A DNA stretch of 64,000 nt from Oscillospiraceae bacterium (lineage in GTDB: Bacteria > Bacillota > Clostridia > Oscillospirales > UBA929). A model generated the notes under the pieces. It made no database searches, was not told the origin of the DNA, and saw nothing but the letters and a program-made list of their open reading frames with translations. Numbering within the stretch: the first letter of the stretch is position 1; every line of letters starts with the position of its first letter. The DNA lies in contig WRIZ01000003.1 of the NCBI GenBank assembly GCA_009782475.1, positions 58,945 through 122,944 on the forward strand, given 5' to 3'. A program made the position numbers and the translations under genes. Below, piece by piece: positions 31,534 through 40,953 of the stretch.

Positions 31534-33858
31534 ATGGAGAGCACAACTTTTACAACACCGCAGGAAATCGCGAACAGGCCGCAAGGCTCCGAACCCCCTC
31601 GGGTTCCGGGATCGCCGCAAGGAATGCCGCAAAGGCGGAACCGCCCGGGGCAGAAAAAGAAGATCGTTAAAAGGGTTGTTTTCTTAACGATCGGTCTGGC
31701 CATCGCGGCCGGGATGGTATGGCTTACATATTATGTCTTTTTCGCGCCCGAGAAGATGTATGACCATAAAGAGAAAATAGAAGTGTGGGACGGAACCGAC
31801 CCCGACAAGCCCACCTTTATCAAACGCAGCATCAACGGATACGGTTACCTTGAGCCGGAACAGCGGAAAGACATTATGATCCACAGCGAAGGCTCGGTTC
31901 TGATGAGCAATGTTTGGCAGGGAGCCCAGGTCTTTGAAGGCGACGTCCTTGTTGTGCTGGATTCCACCTCGATCGACAGGGCGGTCGCCGACCTTTACAA
32001 GCTGATCGAAACAGCCGGGAACGACATTGCCGGCATCGAAGGCGAGATCGGCAAGGTTCAAACCCGCATCGGCAAAGCCTATGACGATTACCGCAAGGCC
32101 AACGGCGAACTGATCGCCAAACAGGAGGCGACGCGCCTGTACGCGCCGTTTTCCGGGCGTTTTGTGCAAAACCGGGGCATGGACGCCCCGCCGCTCAGCC
32201 CCGGCACCTTGATCGATGAACGCGACACCTTCGGAGTCCTGATCGACGATTCGCAGATGGTTTTGACCCTTTTGTTCTCCTACGGATACGAGAACGACAT
32301 CTATATCGGTCAAAAGTGCGAGGTTTCCATCCCCGGCGCCATGTCGGTCGTTCCGGGGGCTGTGACAAACATCGAAAAGGTGCGCAGCATCGGGGATGAC
32401 GGCACGGTATCCTTTGAGGTCGAGATCACGGTGACCAATCCGGGCGCGCTGAAGGCCGGCGAGCCGGCAACGGCCTCGATGACGACCGCAAGCGGCGAAG
32501 TGATCCTGCCGGTGGCAAGAGGCAATTTGGAGAACGTCCGCGAAGCCGAACTCTTTGTGAAATCCTACGGAAGGCTGAAACAAACCAATCTCCGCAACAA
32601 CTACTCGTATTACGAAGGCGACCTTCTGCTCGAGCTTGACTTCGTGCCGACGCCGGAAGAAGCGCAGCTGGAAGAGAATTTCAGAAGCGTCATTTCGGGC
32701 TATGAAGCTGAAATCGCGGCGTATGAAGACGCGATCGAAGCCAAAGGCGACCTGATCAATTCGTATTTTGAAGCCATTGAGCAGGAACAGGAGAAGATGG
32801 ATGATTTAACCATCCGCGCTCCCATTTCCGGCGTCATCACAAGCTGGGAAGCCATCTATCCGGGCATGTCCCTCAGCAATCCGGTCAATGTCACCATCGC
32901 GCAGATGGAAACCCTGACCATGCGCGGCACCATCTACCAAAGCGACATCCAAAAGGTGGAAGTCGGGATGGCGGTCGATGTGGAAGCCTATGTTTGGGGG
33001 GAGATCACCTCGATACAGGGAACCTTGGTCAGCATTGACAAAAACTCCAACCCCACCGAAGCGGGCGGGTATTTCCCCGTTGTCATCGCGGTGGACAACT
33101 CGATGGGGCAGCTGATGGAAGGGACGCAAGGCCAGTTTTCCATCACCCTTGAAATGTCTGAAAACCCCATCGTCGTCCCCATTCAGGCGGTGCAGCGGCA
33201 CGCGGGCGGCAGCTATGTTTTCGTTAGTCCTCCCGACGGAAAGCCTCCGGCCGGGGCGGTTGAGCTGCCCGACTGGGTGTACATACCGTCCGGTTACTAT
33301 GCCGTGCGGGTGACCTTAGGCCTGAACACCCCGCGGTATATCGAGATCACCGAAGGGTTGAGCGTTGACTGGCGGGGCTGGGACGTCTTTACCAAACGCC
33401 ACAACGCCGAACAGGACGATACGCCTGATTTCTCCGAGTGGTATGAAAAAGGATATGAACAGGGCAAGGAAGACCAAAAGAACGCCTCCCCCGAACCGGA
33501 AGAGCCCTCCGATTACTTCGGCGACCCGTATGAACCCGGTTTCCCCGATCCATGGGATCCCGGTATCGTTGATCCGTGGGAGCCGGGCAAAGAAGACCCG
33601 TGGAACCCTGAGCCGTGGGAACCGGGACGGCCGGACGGCGGTTTGGAATGGCCTGTTGACGATTGGGGTACTGACGGCGGAGACGACGGCGGGGATGACG
33701 GCGGGGATGACGGGTTTGATGCGGACAGCGGTATCACATGGGACGACCCGCCCGCCCAAGATGACGGCATTGTCATTGACAAAGATATAATCTACGGCGA
33801 CGACAAGGTCATAGACGGCGGCGTCATCAGCAGGCCGATGCCCATGCCGGGCAGGTGA
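31534..33858 (+). CDS. HlyD/MacA-like efflux adaptor with acidic Pro/Trp-rich tail
   Basis: A 774-residue membrane-fusion-type adaptor. It has a Pro/Arg-rich cytoplasmic N-terminus, one membrane helix (about 50-70), biotinyl/lipoyl-like halves (IHSEGSVLMSNVWQGAQVFEGDVLVVLDS and DDLTIRAPISGVITSWEAIYPGMSLSN), a coiled coil, and beta-barrel parts (GTQGQFSITLEMSENPIVVPIQAV). About 130 C-terminal residues are low complexity: repeated DPWxPG-type units then an Asp/Gly run. The partners follow directly: ATPase and FtsX-type permease, so it is a MacAB/YknXYZ-like tripartite exporter. The substrate is unknown. Confidence 0.88.
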   Translation: MESTTFTTPQEIANRPQGSEPPRVPGSPQGMPQRRNRPGQKKKIVKRVVFLTIGLAIAAGMVWLTYYVFFAPEKMYDHKEKIEVWDGTDPDKPTFIKRSINGYGYLEPEQRKDIMIHSEGSVLMSNVWQGAQVFEGDVLVVLDSTSIDRAVADLYKLIETAGNDIAGIEGEIGKVQTRIGKAYDDYRKANGELIAKQEATRLYAPFSGRFVQNRGMDAPPLSPGTLIDERDTFGVLIDDSQMVLTLLFSYGYENDIYIGQKCEVSIPGAMSVVPGAVTNIEKVRSIGDDGTVSFEVEITVTNPGALKAGEPATASMTTASGEVILPVARGNLENVREAELFVKSYGRLKQTNLRNNYSYYEGDLLLELDFVPTPEEAQLEENFRSVISGYEAEIAAYEDAIEAKGDLINSYFEAIEQEQEKMDDLTIRAPISGVITSWEAIYPGMSLSNPVNVTIAQMETLTMRGTIYQSDIQKVEVGMAVDVEAYVWGEITSIQGTLVSIDKNSNPTEAGGYFPVVIAVDNSMGQLMEGTQGQFSITLEMSENPIVVPIQAVQRHAGGSYVFVSPPDGKPPAGAVELPDWVYIPSGYYAVRVTLGLNTPRYIEITEGLSVDWRGWDVFTKRHNAEQDDTPDFSEWYEKGYEQGKEDQKNASPEPEEPSDYFGDPYEPGFPDPWDPGIVDPWEPGKEDPWNPEPWEPGRPDGGLEWPVDDWGTDGGDDGGDDGGDDGFDADSGITWDDPPAQDDGIVIDKDIIYGDDKVIDGGVISRPMPMPGR

Positions 33859-33863
33859 GCGGG

Positions 33864-34637
33864 ATGGTCTATACAGGCGGCGCGCTGATCGAGATTTTCA
33901 ATGTTTATAAAATATACAACGAAGGGCATGAGAGCGAGGTGCGCGCCCTCGACGGGGTTTCGCTGTCGGTGTCGCAGGGCGAGTATATCGCCATCATCGG
34001 CGCGTCCGGCTCGGGGAAATCCACCCTGATGAACATTTTGGGCTGCCTCGACATCCCCACCTATGGGGAATACATCCTCAACGGAGAGAATGTCTGCCAC
34101 CTCTATGACTTTGAACTGGCGCGCGTCCGCAACAAACAGATCGGCTTTATCTTTCAGGGATTCAACCTTCTGAGCGGGCTGACGGCCATCGAGAATGTGG
34201 AGCTTCCGCTCATCTATCAAGGCGTCCACGGTGCCAAACGCCATCAAATGGCGATGGACGCGCTCGACCGTGTGGGGTTGTTTGACCGCATGGATCACAA
34301 GCCCGGGCAGATGTCGGGCGGGCAGCAGCAGCGCGTTGCCATCGCGCGCGCTTTGGCAACCAACCCGAACATCATTTTGGCCGACGAGCCGACCGGCAAC
34401 CTTGATTCCCGCACCGGGGAACATGTCATCCAAATCCTCGACCAGCTCAACAACCAGGGAACCACCATCGTGCTGATCACGCACGACCCGTCTGTCGCGC
34501 AGATGGCTAAGCGCAGGGTGCGGATCAAAGACGGGCGGATCGTGGAGGATACGGGACTGATTGGGGAACCCTCCCCAAAGGATGCCCTCCTCCCCGAGGA
34601 GGGTGCCGCCGAAGGCGGCGGGAGGAGTGACCTATGA
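33864..34637 (+). CDS. ABC transporter ATPase (MacB/LolD-like)
   Basis: A 257-residue nucleotide-binding subunit. Walker A GASGSGKST, Q-loop IFQGFNLL, signature MSGGQQQR, Walker B NIILADEPTG, and switch His in VLITHDP are all intact. The start at 33864 has CAGGTGA upstream; GTG at 33855, overlapping the adaptor stop, is an alternative. The last 25 or so residues (GEPSPKDALLPEEGAAEGGG) come from a palindromic repeat element. The stop overlaps the permease start (ATGA). Confidence 0.93.
   Translation: MVYTGGALIEIFNVYKIYNEGHESEVRALDGVSLSVSQGEYIAIIGASGSGKSTLMNILGCLDIPTYGEYILNGENVCHLYDFELARVRNKQIGFIFQGFNLLSGLTAIENVELPLIYQGVHGAKRHQMAMDALDRVGLFDRMDHKPGQMSGGQQQRVAIARALATNPNIILADEPTGNLDSRTGEHVIQILDQLNNQGTTIVLITHDPSVAQMAKRRVRIKDGRIVEDTGLIGEPSPKDALLPEEGAAEGGGRSDL
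34565..34628. repeat. Palindromic repeat at the 3' end of the ATPase gene
   Basis: CCCTCCTCCCCGAGGAGGG and GCCGCCGAAGGCGGC hairpins followed by GGGAGGAG, which also supplies the permease ribosome site. The GAGGGTGCCGCC..GGCGGCGGGAGGAG core is shared with 47607-47640. Confidence 0.8.
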
Positions 34638-35923
34638 AATTATGGCAGTCGATCCGCATGGCGTTTCAAACGCTGCTGTCGAAGAAGGGGCGCACCTTCC
34701 TCACCATGCTGGGCACCACCATCGGCGTCACGGCGGTCATCGCGCTGGTCAGCGTCACCAAGGCGCAGAACGAGGCGAATAAAGACCTTTGGCGCAAGAT
34801 GAGCGAAAACATGGTGTTTGTGAGTTTTTACAGCTACGAATGGAAAGCGGGAGCCACCCCCAACGCGGTGATCGCGCGCGATCTCAGGGATTATATCAAC
34901 AACGACCTGACCGAGCTGGCCGTGGGCATCACCACCAACCAGCAGGAATGGGGGTCGTCTGTGCGCTGGAAGGATATGATCGTCCAGGCGCGCGCCCTCT
35001 TTTACGGCAGCGAGCAGTTTTCCGACGTCAACCGATACGAGATCAAATACGGGCGCGACATCTCGGTCGTGGACATTGAGCGAACAAACCCCGTCGCCGT
35101 TCTCGGGTCTCTGATGTGCGATAAAATCTTCTCCTTCCAAGACCCCATCGGGGAAACCATCTATATCAATGAGGTGCCGTTTACCATCGTCGGCGTCTAT
35201 CATCAGCGCGATAAAGACAAACCCGAATGGTATACCGAAGAACAGTGGTACGACTACTCTGAGGACAACCTCATCGTCCTCCCCTACACGGCTTCCCGCC
35301 TGATCAACCCCAATGTCATTATTCAGGATTATAAGATCAAAGTGGAGGAACCCGACGCCGCCCTCGAACTGGTCTCCCTGCTGAATGATTTCTTCTCCAC
35401 CGTGATCACCCGGATCGAATGGGACAAGATCGACTGGGAAGCGGGCATTTACCCCGACTGGGACAGCGAGACAGGCTATTACAACGCTTGGACTAATTTC
35501 CAGTGGTTTGAGGAAATGGACGAAGCCGAGGCGGCGCAGACGCGGTTTCTCACCCTGATTGCCGCCATCTCCCTCTTTGTCGGCGGTATCGGCATCATGA
35601 ACATCATGCTGGTGACGGTGACTGAGCGCACCCGTGAGATCGGCGTGCGCAAAGCCATCGGCGCGCCGCGCCGCACCATTGTTACGCAATTCTTGATCGA
35701 GGCGTCGGTGTTGTCGGGCGCGGGAGGTTTGCTCGGCGTCATTTTGGGCTTCACCGTCACGCTGTATTGGGGCAAACTGCAATACGACTTGATTGCCCAA
35801 CCCGATCTGCCGATCACCTTCATCGCGTTTGCCGGGTCGCTGGCCATGGGGATCATCTTCGGCATTTACCCGGCCATCAAAGCCGCGTCATTGCAGCCTG
35901 TCGACGCTTTACGCACCGAATAG
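34634..35923 (+). CDS. ABC transporter permease (MacB/FtsX type)
   Basis: A 429-residue permease with one N-terminal helix (GRTFLTMLGTTIGVTAVIAL), a large extracytoplasmic MacB-type domain, and three C-terminal helices typical of FtsX permeases. The end motifs GGIGIMNIMLVTVTERTREIGVRKAIGA and GIIFGIYPAIKAASLQPVDALR are family signatures. It completes the adaptor/ATPase/permease set; the SLH protein follows 49 nt later. Confidence 0.93.
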   Translation: MKLWQSIRMAFQTLLSKKGRTFLTMLGTTIGVTAVIALVSVTKAQNEANKDLWRKMSENMVFVSFYSYEWKAGATPNAVIARDLRDYINNDLTELAVGITTNQQEWGSSVRWKDMIVQARALFYGSEQFSDVNRYEIKYGRDISVVDIERTNPVAVLGSLMCDKIFSFQDPIGETIYINEVPFTIVGVYHQRDKDKPEWYTEEQWYDYSEDNLIVLPYTASRLINPNVIIQDYKIKVEEPDAALELVSLLNDFFSTVITRIEWDKIDWEAGIYPDWDSETGYYNAWTNFQWFEEMDEAEAAQTRFLTLIAAISLFVGGIGIMNIMLVTVTERTREIGVRKAIGAPRRTIVTQFLIEASVLSGAGGLLGVILGFTVTLYWGKLQYDLIAQPDLPITFIAFAGSLAMGIIFGIYPAIKAASLQPVDALRTE

Positions 35924-35972
35924 AGGAGGGTTTCCACTGACGCAGATTGAATCAAATAGGAGGATTTCACAT

Positions 35973-38900
35973 ATGAAACGTATCGTTAGCCTATTGCTTA
36001 TTCTCACCTTGCTTCCGATCACCGGGAGCTTCATAAGCGCGGAAGCGGCCGTGGTGTTTACCGACATCCCCGACGCCGAAACGCAAACCGCGGCGGATTT
36101 TCTGTACCGCCTCGGCATTGTGAAAGGAACAGGCGGAACCAACTATTCGCCGGGCAGCCACTTCAGCCGTGCCGAGCTGGCCGTCATCGGGACGCGCCTG
36201 ACCGGATTGTTTGACGTTTCCACCTATGGCGGGGTGGTGCGCTTCCCTGATGTGCGCGCCAACCATTGGGCGCATCGCTGGGTCAACGCCGCAAGCTCGC
36301 CGCGCGATGAGCAGCCGGCTGTCATGTCGGGCAGCACCGACGGAAACTTCTACCCGGAAGACCCGATGCTGTACGGGCATCTGATCACGGTATTGATGAA
36401 GCTGCTGGGGTACAGCGACGAAGAGGTGGGATTCAACTGGCCGCACAGCTATATCGCCAAAGCCGAAGCATTGGGGATCAGCAGCGGCATGAGCTTCACC
36501 GCCGACCAAATCGTCACCCGCGGCGAAGCGGCAAGGCTGATTTATCATTTCCTCTTTGTGCCGCGATACAGGCAGACCGACCCTTATATGGTGTCAAAAT
36601 TCGGCGTTATTCCTCAGCCTGCCGTCCGGCAAGGCGAACTGGTAACCCTGCTGCTTGACAAAAACGGGAACATTTTGGCCGCCGAACCCGATAAGGCCGT
36701 TGCTTACCGCACGGTCAACGTCGCCAAAGCGTATGCCGACAGACTGGTGCTGACCGATAACTCGGTCATCACCGGGGTGATCGGAGCGACACTGTGGGAC
36801 GGGGAGGAATCCGGCGTTTACAGTCCGTCGGCATTCAACGCGGACGGGGAAACGGTCACGCTGATTACCCGGGACGGTAAACTGGAACATATTTTACGCG
36901 GCATTTCCGGCAATAAAAAGCAGATCGTCCTCTCCTTTGAAACGGTTAACGGGGTCACCACCATTTTGGACGGGCCGGACAACGGGTATATTTATAACGG
37001 CGCCCTTCCCGCTTCCCATCAGGGAAAACTGGCCTCCCTTACCGTCAACAGCGACGGGTACGTTACCGCCGTTGACCTGGACAACACCGTTAGCTATAAA
37101 TCCGTGACGGTATCGTCCGCCCTTGCCTCTTGGCTGTCTTTGACAGACGGGTCGATCATCACCGGCGTGAACGGCGCGGATATGATCGGCGTTTGGGATT
37201 GGGACGGTTCGGTCGACACCTACGCCAAACGGCGCGGATCGTTTTGGGCGGAAGAGGATGTGACCCTTGTTTACCGGGGGAATACCCTGCTCTATATCCT
37301 GCGCGACAGTCAGGAACGCAAATCCGGGGGCAGCAGCATCATAACCATTTTACGAACGAATGTCATCAACGGCATTCTCTATGCTTTGACCGACGACGGC
37401 GAATACCCGGTGAAAGACGGGGTTGACGCCTCTCTTCGCGGGCGGACGGGCAAACTCCTGATCGACAAAGAGGGAATCTATGCCGTCGGGTTTACCGTGA
37501 CGAATGAGTATACCTATCAAACCGTCACCGTTTCCGGCCTGCCGCAAGCCGGAGGATTTCAAAGCGACAGCGGCTATATCACCGTTCCGGCCAATACGGA
37601 GGTATGGGATACCCTCGGTTATGAATCCTACCGCGATGATCTTTTTGGGGGTATTTGGACATATATCCGCCCGGGTGAAGAACTCCTGCTGGCCAGGGAT
37701 CAACTGGGGAGACTGAAATATATCTATCGGCTGGCGGCGAGAGGGAGCGGCGAGTATCAGTTATCGGTGTTGGAAAAGCAGCCGGAAAAGGGAAGCGATC
37801 CGCTGACGGCAGCGTTTGGGAGGGCGGCCGCCGGGGCCGCCCTCTATAAAAACGGGTTTCCGGCAACCCTTGACATGCTTGACCGATGGGACGTCCTGCT
37901 CTTCTATGAAGGCGCGGGCGTCGTGGAAGCGTATAACGTACGCATCTCGGGGGTCGCGGAAATCGGCTACCCATTGGGGTTTGAATCGGCCATCAAACTT
38001 TTTGGCGAATCCTTTACCATGCTGAAGGAAGCGCAGGCAAAAATCGGGCAATACAACGCTTCGCAGCGGTTGACCTATCTTCTGTCGTATGACGGCCTCA
38101 CAAAAAAATGGCAAATCGCCGACGTCCGCCCCTCGGGAGAGGTTTCCGGCACGACATCCGGTTTGGTCTCCGGGGAGGGGGATGCGGTTTCTGCCGGGTC
38201 TCTGCCGTCTTTAGCGGGAATCATGCCTTCAACGGTCAGAGGCCGTGTGGGGACGTTTTACAGTTCGGCAGGCAAGCAGATATTCTTTACCCCTTTTGTG
38301 ATGCAATCGGGCGGCAGGGGCGAGCTTGACTTGGCCGCGAAAACGCTTGGCTCCTCGCCGATCGCGCCGTGGTGCGCCGTCTACGATCAAGCGGGCGTCA
38401 ACGGGCGCGCCGTGAGGGTCTCCGACATCCCGTCCGGCAAGATTCCCGCCGCAAAGGTGCTCTATGCCGAAACCAGCCCGTCCGGCTATGTCACCACCCT
38501 CGTTCTCGACAACATAACCGGGGACGCCTATCAATACGGATACGCTTACAACGGAATAAAACCTTTGGAGAGCTTGGACGGCACCCCGAACAACGCAAAT
38601 GTGATGATCGTGTCGCCTGAAAGGCAGCATCAATCTGTATCCGAAGGGTTCCTGATCAACAACGCTTCCCTTTCCCTCCCCAGCAACGGGGCGGCTGTGG
38701 GCATCGCCGCGGGGAACCTCTCCGACCCCGATTTCTACGGTATCGTAAATGAAATCGTCAACTGCGTCAGATATGACGGGTTTTCGCGGTTTGACTTCAA
38801 CGGCAGCGAATCGCTGGCCATCAACGGGAAGAATGTGCCGATCGCCGCCGGGGCGGGTGTTTACATCCCTTCTATGAGAGCAACGTACACTCTCGAACAA

Positions 38901-38981
38901 TCCCGCGCCCTGTGCACAAGTTTTGAGGTTTACACCGACCCGTGGGGGCATAAGGTGCGGCTGATCATCGGCATTGTTTAG
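35973..38981 (+). CDS. Secreted S-layer-homology (SLH) domain protein
   Basis: A 1002-residue cell-surface protein. It has a signal peptide (MKRIVSLLLILTLLPITG) and SLH-type repeats in the first 200 residues (FTDIPDAETQTAADFLYRLGIVKGTG, FPDVRANHWAHRWVNAA, FTADQIVTRGEAARLIY). Long beta-rich repeats without a recognised fold run to the C-terminus. SLH domains bind pyruvylated wall polymers, anchoring the protein. AGGAGG precedes the ATG at 35973; the track start lies inside the permease gene. It converges with and overlaps the clostripain-like gene by 4 nt. Confidence 0.88.
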   Translation: MKRIVSLLLILTLLPITGSFISAEAAVVFTDIPDAETQTAADFLYRLGIVKGTGGTNYSPGSHFSRAELAVIGTRLTGLFDVSTYGGVVRFPDVRANHWAHRWVNAASSPRDEQPAVMSGSTDGNFYPEDPMLYGHLITVLMKLLGYSDEEVGFNWPHSYIAKAEALGISSGMSFTADQIVTRGEAARLIYHFLFVPRYRQTDPYMVSKFGVIPQPAVRQGELVTLLLDKNGNILAAEPDKAVAYRTVNVAKAYADRLVLTDNSVITGVIGATLWDGEESGVYSPSAFNADGETVTLITRDGKLEHILRGISGNKKQIVLSFETVNGVTTILDGPDNGYIYNGALPASHQGKLASLTVNSDGYVTAVDLDNTVSYKSVTVSSALASWLSLTDGSIITGVNGADMIGVWDWDGSVDTYAKRRGSFWAEEDVTLVYRGNTLLYILRDSQERKSGGSSIITILRTNVINGILYALTDDGEYPVKDGVDASLRGRTGKLLIDKEGIYAVGFTVTNEYTYQTVTVSGLPQAGGFQSDSGYITVPANTEVWDTLGYESYRDDLFGGIWTYIRPGEELLLARDQLGRLKYIYRLAARGSGEYQLSVLEKQPEKGSDPLTAAFGRAAAGAALYKNGFPATLDMLDRWDVLLFYEGAGVVEAYNVRISGVAEIGYPLGFESAIKLFGESFTMLKEAQAKIGQYNASQRLTYLLSYDGLTKKWQIADVRPSGEVSGTTSGLVSGEGDAVSAGSLPSLAGIMPSTVRGRVGTFYSSAGKQIFFTPFVMQSGGRGELDLAAKTLGSSPIAPWCAVYDQAGVNGRAVRVSDIPSGKIPAAKVLYAETSPSGYVTTLVLDNITGDAYQYGYAYNGIKPLESLDGTPNNANVMIVSPERQHQSVSEGFLINNASLSLPSNGAAVGIAAGNLSDPDFYGIVNEIVNCVRYDGFSRFDFNGSESLAINGKNVPIAAGAGVYIPSMRATYTLEQSRALCTSFEVYTDPWGHKVRLIIGIV

Positions 38982-40822
38982 GAAGCCTGCCGGAGGTCGG
39001 TGACGTATTCGTTGTTGTAGCAATCGACCAGCATAAACCCGTAAATCCCGTCAACAGGCGCAAACTCAAATTTGAGCGGTTCCTCAACGGTGAACGACGG
39101 CCCTCGCGCAAATTCCTCCTCATGCCCCGGGCGGCGGGTGTCGATTTTCGGATAGAGCAGGGTGACGGCGTCGCCGGGGTCGATCGGAAGGTATATCGGC
39201 AACGGTATCCGCCCGTCTTTGGCTTCGGGGATGGCTCCCAAAAAGGTGAAGTCCCCGTTGCGGCACGAAACAGCTAAGTCAACTTTGCGCCCGTCCAACT
39301 CGGCCAAAATAGAATATACTTTGATGTCTTCAGCCCCGTCTTCGCAAACCGCGAAGGCGGGGTTTCCGTTGACCGTCAGCCATCCGCTAGGCGGGGTTCC
39401 TGTTGCCTGCCCCGCCTCTTCATCGTAACCGGCTTCGGTATCCATCCCCACCAAAAGATAGACGCCATAACCGTGCCGTCTGGCCAAAACGCCGCGGGCT
39501 TCAAAGATGCGCCATTCTTCGGGTATGTCGGCGGCATAGCCCTTGCCGCTCTTTCGCGGGGTAAGCCCCACCATATAGAGTGACGCGTCGCCCTGGGTGA
39601 GAAGGGTTGTAAAGTCCCGCACAAACTCGAGATACGGCTGAGAAAACTCCGATTGCAGATAGACGTCAAGATGATGTTTGAACACCCCTTCGTTTTCATA
39701 GGGAAAATAGATGGATAACCCGTTGGAGTTGGGGGAGGCGGCGGTATGGCGGTTGATCAGGACGCAATCCTTCACCGCCCGGGTCAGCCGCTCGGCCTTT
39801 TCAGGGGCGTCGCCTTTCAGCCGGGAAGCGAGATGGGCAAGGTCGATCATATCGACGCTTTGGTTGGCTCCGCCGTAATACTTGACCCTTGACCGGATCC
39901 GTGATACGCGCAGAAAACCTTCTTCATCCATCAGCCGGCTGATCTCTTCGGCCATTGCCCCCACCGCCTCGATCACAGGCTCGATCTTCCGCAGATCGGT
40001 GACCGACAGCGTCAGCGTCTCCCCGGCGTTTTTCCGGGCGGCAAAGTAGCCGTTGACGATGACCCGGCCGATCTCTTTGGCGTCGGTTTCCGGGTTGTCC
40101 CCCAGCGATTGCATCAGCGGGGCGTAATCCCAGCCGCCAAACGGCTCCAGCTCCTCCGAAGCGATCAGGACGTCGGCATACGGCGCGCAGGCCGCCGCCA
40201 CCTCAACGGTGGCCATCAGGCAGGCGTCAAACCCGATGAAAGCCAGCCGTTTGCCGCCCAATCCTTGCTCCAGCCCTTCGGCGAGGGCGATCATATCCAT
40301 ATAACGCGGTTCGCGCAGCTCATCGTAGCCAAAACCGATCGGCACCCCGCTGCCGTGATCCCAAAAGATCAAACCGTAGCGGTCGGCGGGAGCCTTCTCG
40401 AAACCGACTTGTAAAAACGAAGCCAGCGTCTCCGGCTGGGCGATGCTGCCTTCGGACAGCACAGAGCCGTGCGTCAGCCCTTGATGGTTGATCAGATGGA
40501 CTTGATTGAACGCTTCGGAAAACCCTTCGGTCTTCCAATCCCGCGTCCCGCCCGTGAAAAGCACCACTTGAAACCGATCATCCGGCGGGAGGCGGGAGAG
40601 CATTTCCCGCAGATTTTCGGTAAACGCCCCGCCCGCGTCGTTGGCTCCGCCCGATTCCAAATCGCTTCCGTTGACATACCAAAAGAGGGTAAATGTCCCC
40701 GGGCGGGCGGGCTCTTCCGACACCACGACTACCGGCCTTGGCGGCCGGTCGGGCGGAAAGGTCACCGCGGCGCAGGACGACAAAATAACAAAAACAAGGC
40801 ATAAACAGCAACTTCTTTTCAT
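38978..40822 (-). CDS. Clostripain-like (C11) cysteine peptidase lipoprotein
   Basis: A 614-residue protein with a lipoprotein signal (VILSSCAAV). The C11 domain starts at TLFWYVNGSDLES; the catalytic His is in FWDHGSG and the Cys in FIGFDACLMA. A C-terminal domain of about 200 residues carries beta-rich stretches. C11 enzymes cut after basic residues and often activate by self-cleavage. It probably acts on surface or environmental proteins. It faces the SLH gene tail to tail. Confidence 0.9.
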   Translation of the reverse strand: MKRSCCLCLVFVILSSCAAVTFPPDRPPRPVVVVSEEPARPGTFTLFWYVNGSDLESGGANDAGGAFTENLREMLSRLPPDDRFQVVLFTGGTRDWKTEGFSEAFNQVHLINHQGLTHGSVLSEGSIAQPETLASFLQVGFEKAPADRYGLIFWDHGSGVPIGFGYDELREPRYMDMIALAEGLEQGLGGKRLAFIGFDACLMATVEVAAACAPYADVLIASEELEPFGGWDYAPLMQSLGDNPETDAKEIGRVIVNGYFAARKNAGETLTLSVTDLRKIEPVIEAVGAMAEEISRLMDEEGFLRVSRIRSRVKYYGGANQSVDMIDLAHLASRLKGDAPEKAERLTRAVKDCVLINRHTAASPNSNGLSIYFPYENEGVFKHHLDVYLQSEFSQPYLEFVRDFTTLLTQGDASLYMVGLTPRKSGKGYAADIPEEWRIFEARGVLARRHGYGVYLLVGMDTEAGYDEEAGQATGTPPSGWLTVNGNPAFAVCEDGAEDIKVYSILAELDGRKVDLAVSCRNGDFTFLGAIPEAKDGRIPLPIYLPIDPGDAVTLLYPKIDTRRPGHEEEFARGPSFTVEEPLKFEFAPVDGIYGFMLVDCYNNEYVTDLRQAS

Positions 40823-40953
40823 TGGACAACCCCCCTATGTTTAGGCGATTATTGTTTCCAAAAAGGATAAATGATACACAAAAGAGCCCATGATGGAATA
40901 AGATGGGGAAAAAGCCCGGCGTACGCTGAGCGGGAAAAGGAGAGAGCAGCGGT

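Noticed and set aside
34640-35800. 386-residue minus-strand ORF over the ABC permease
   Set aside because: Shadow frame; the permease has clear FtsX/MacB signatures.
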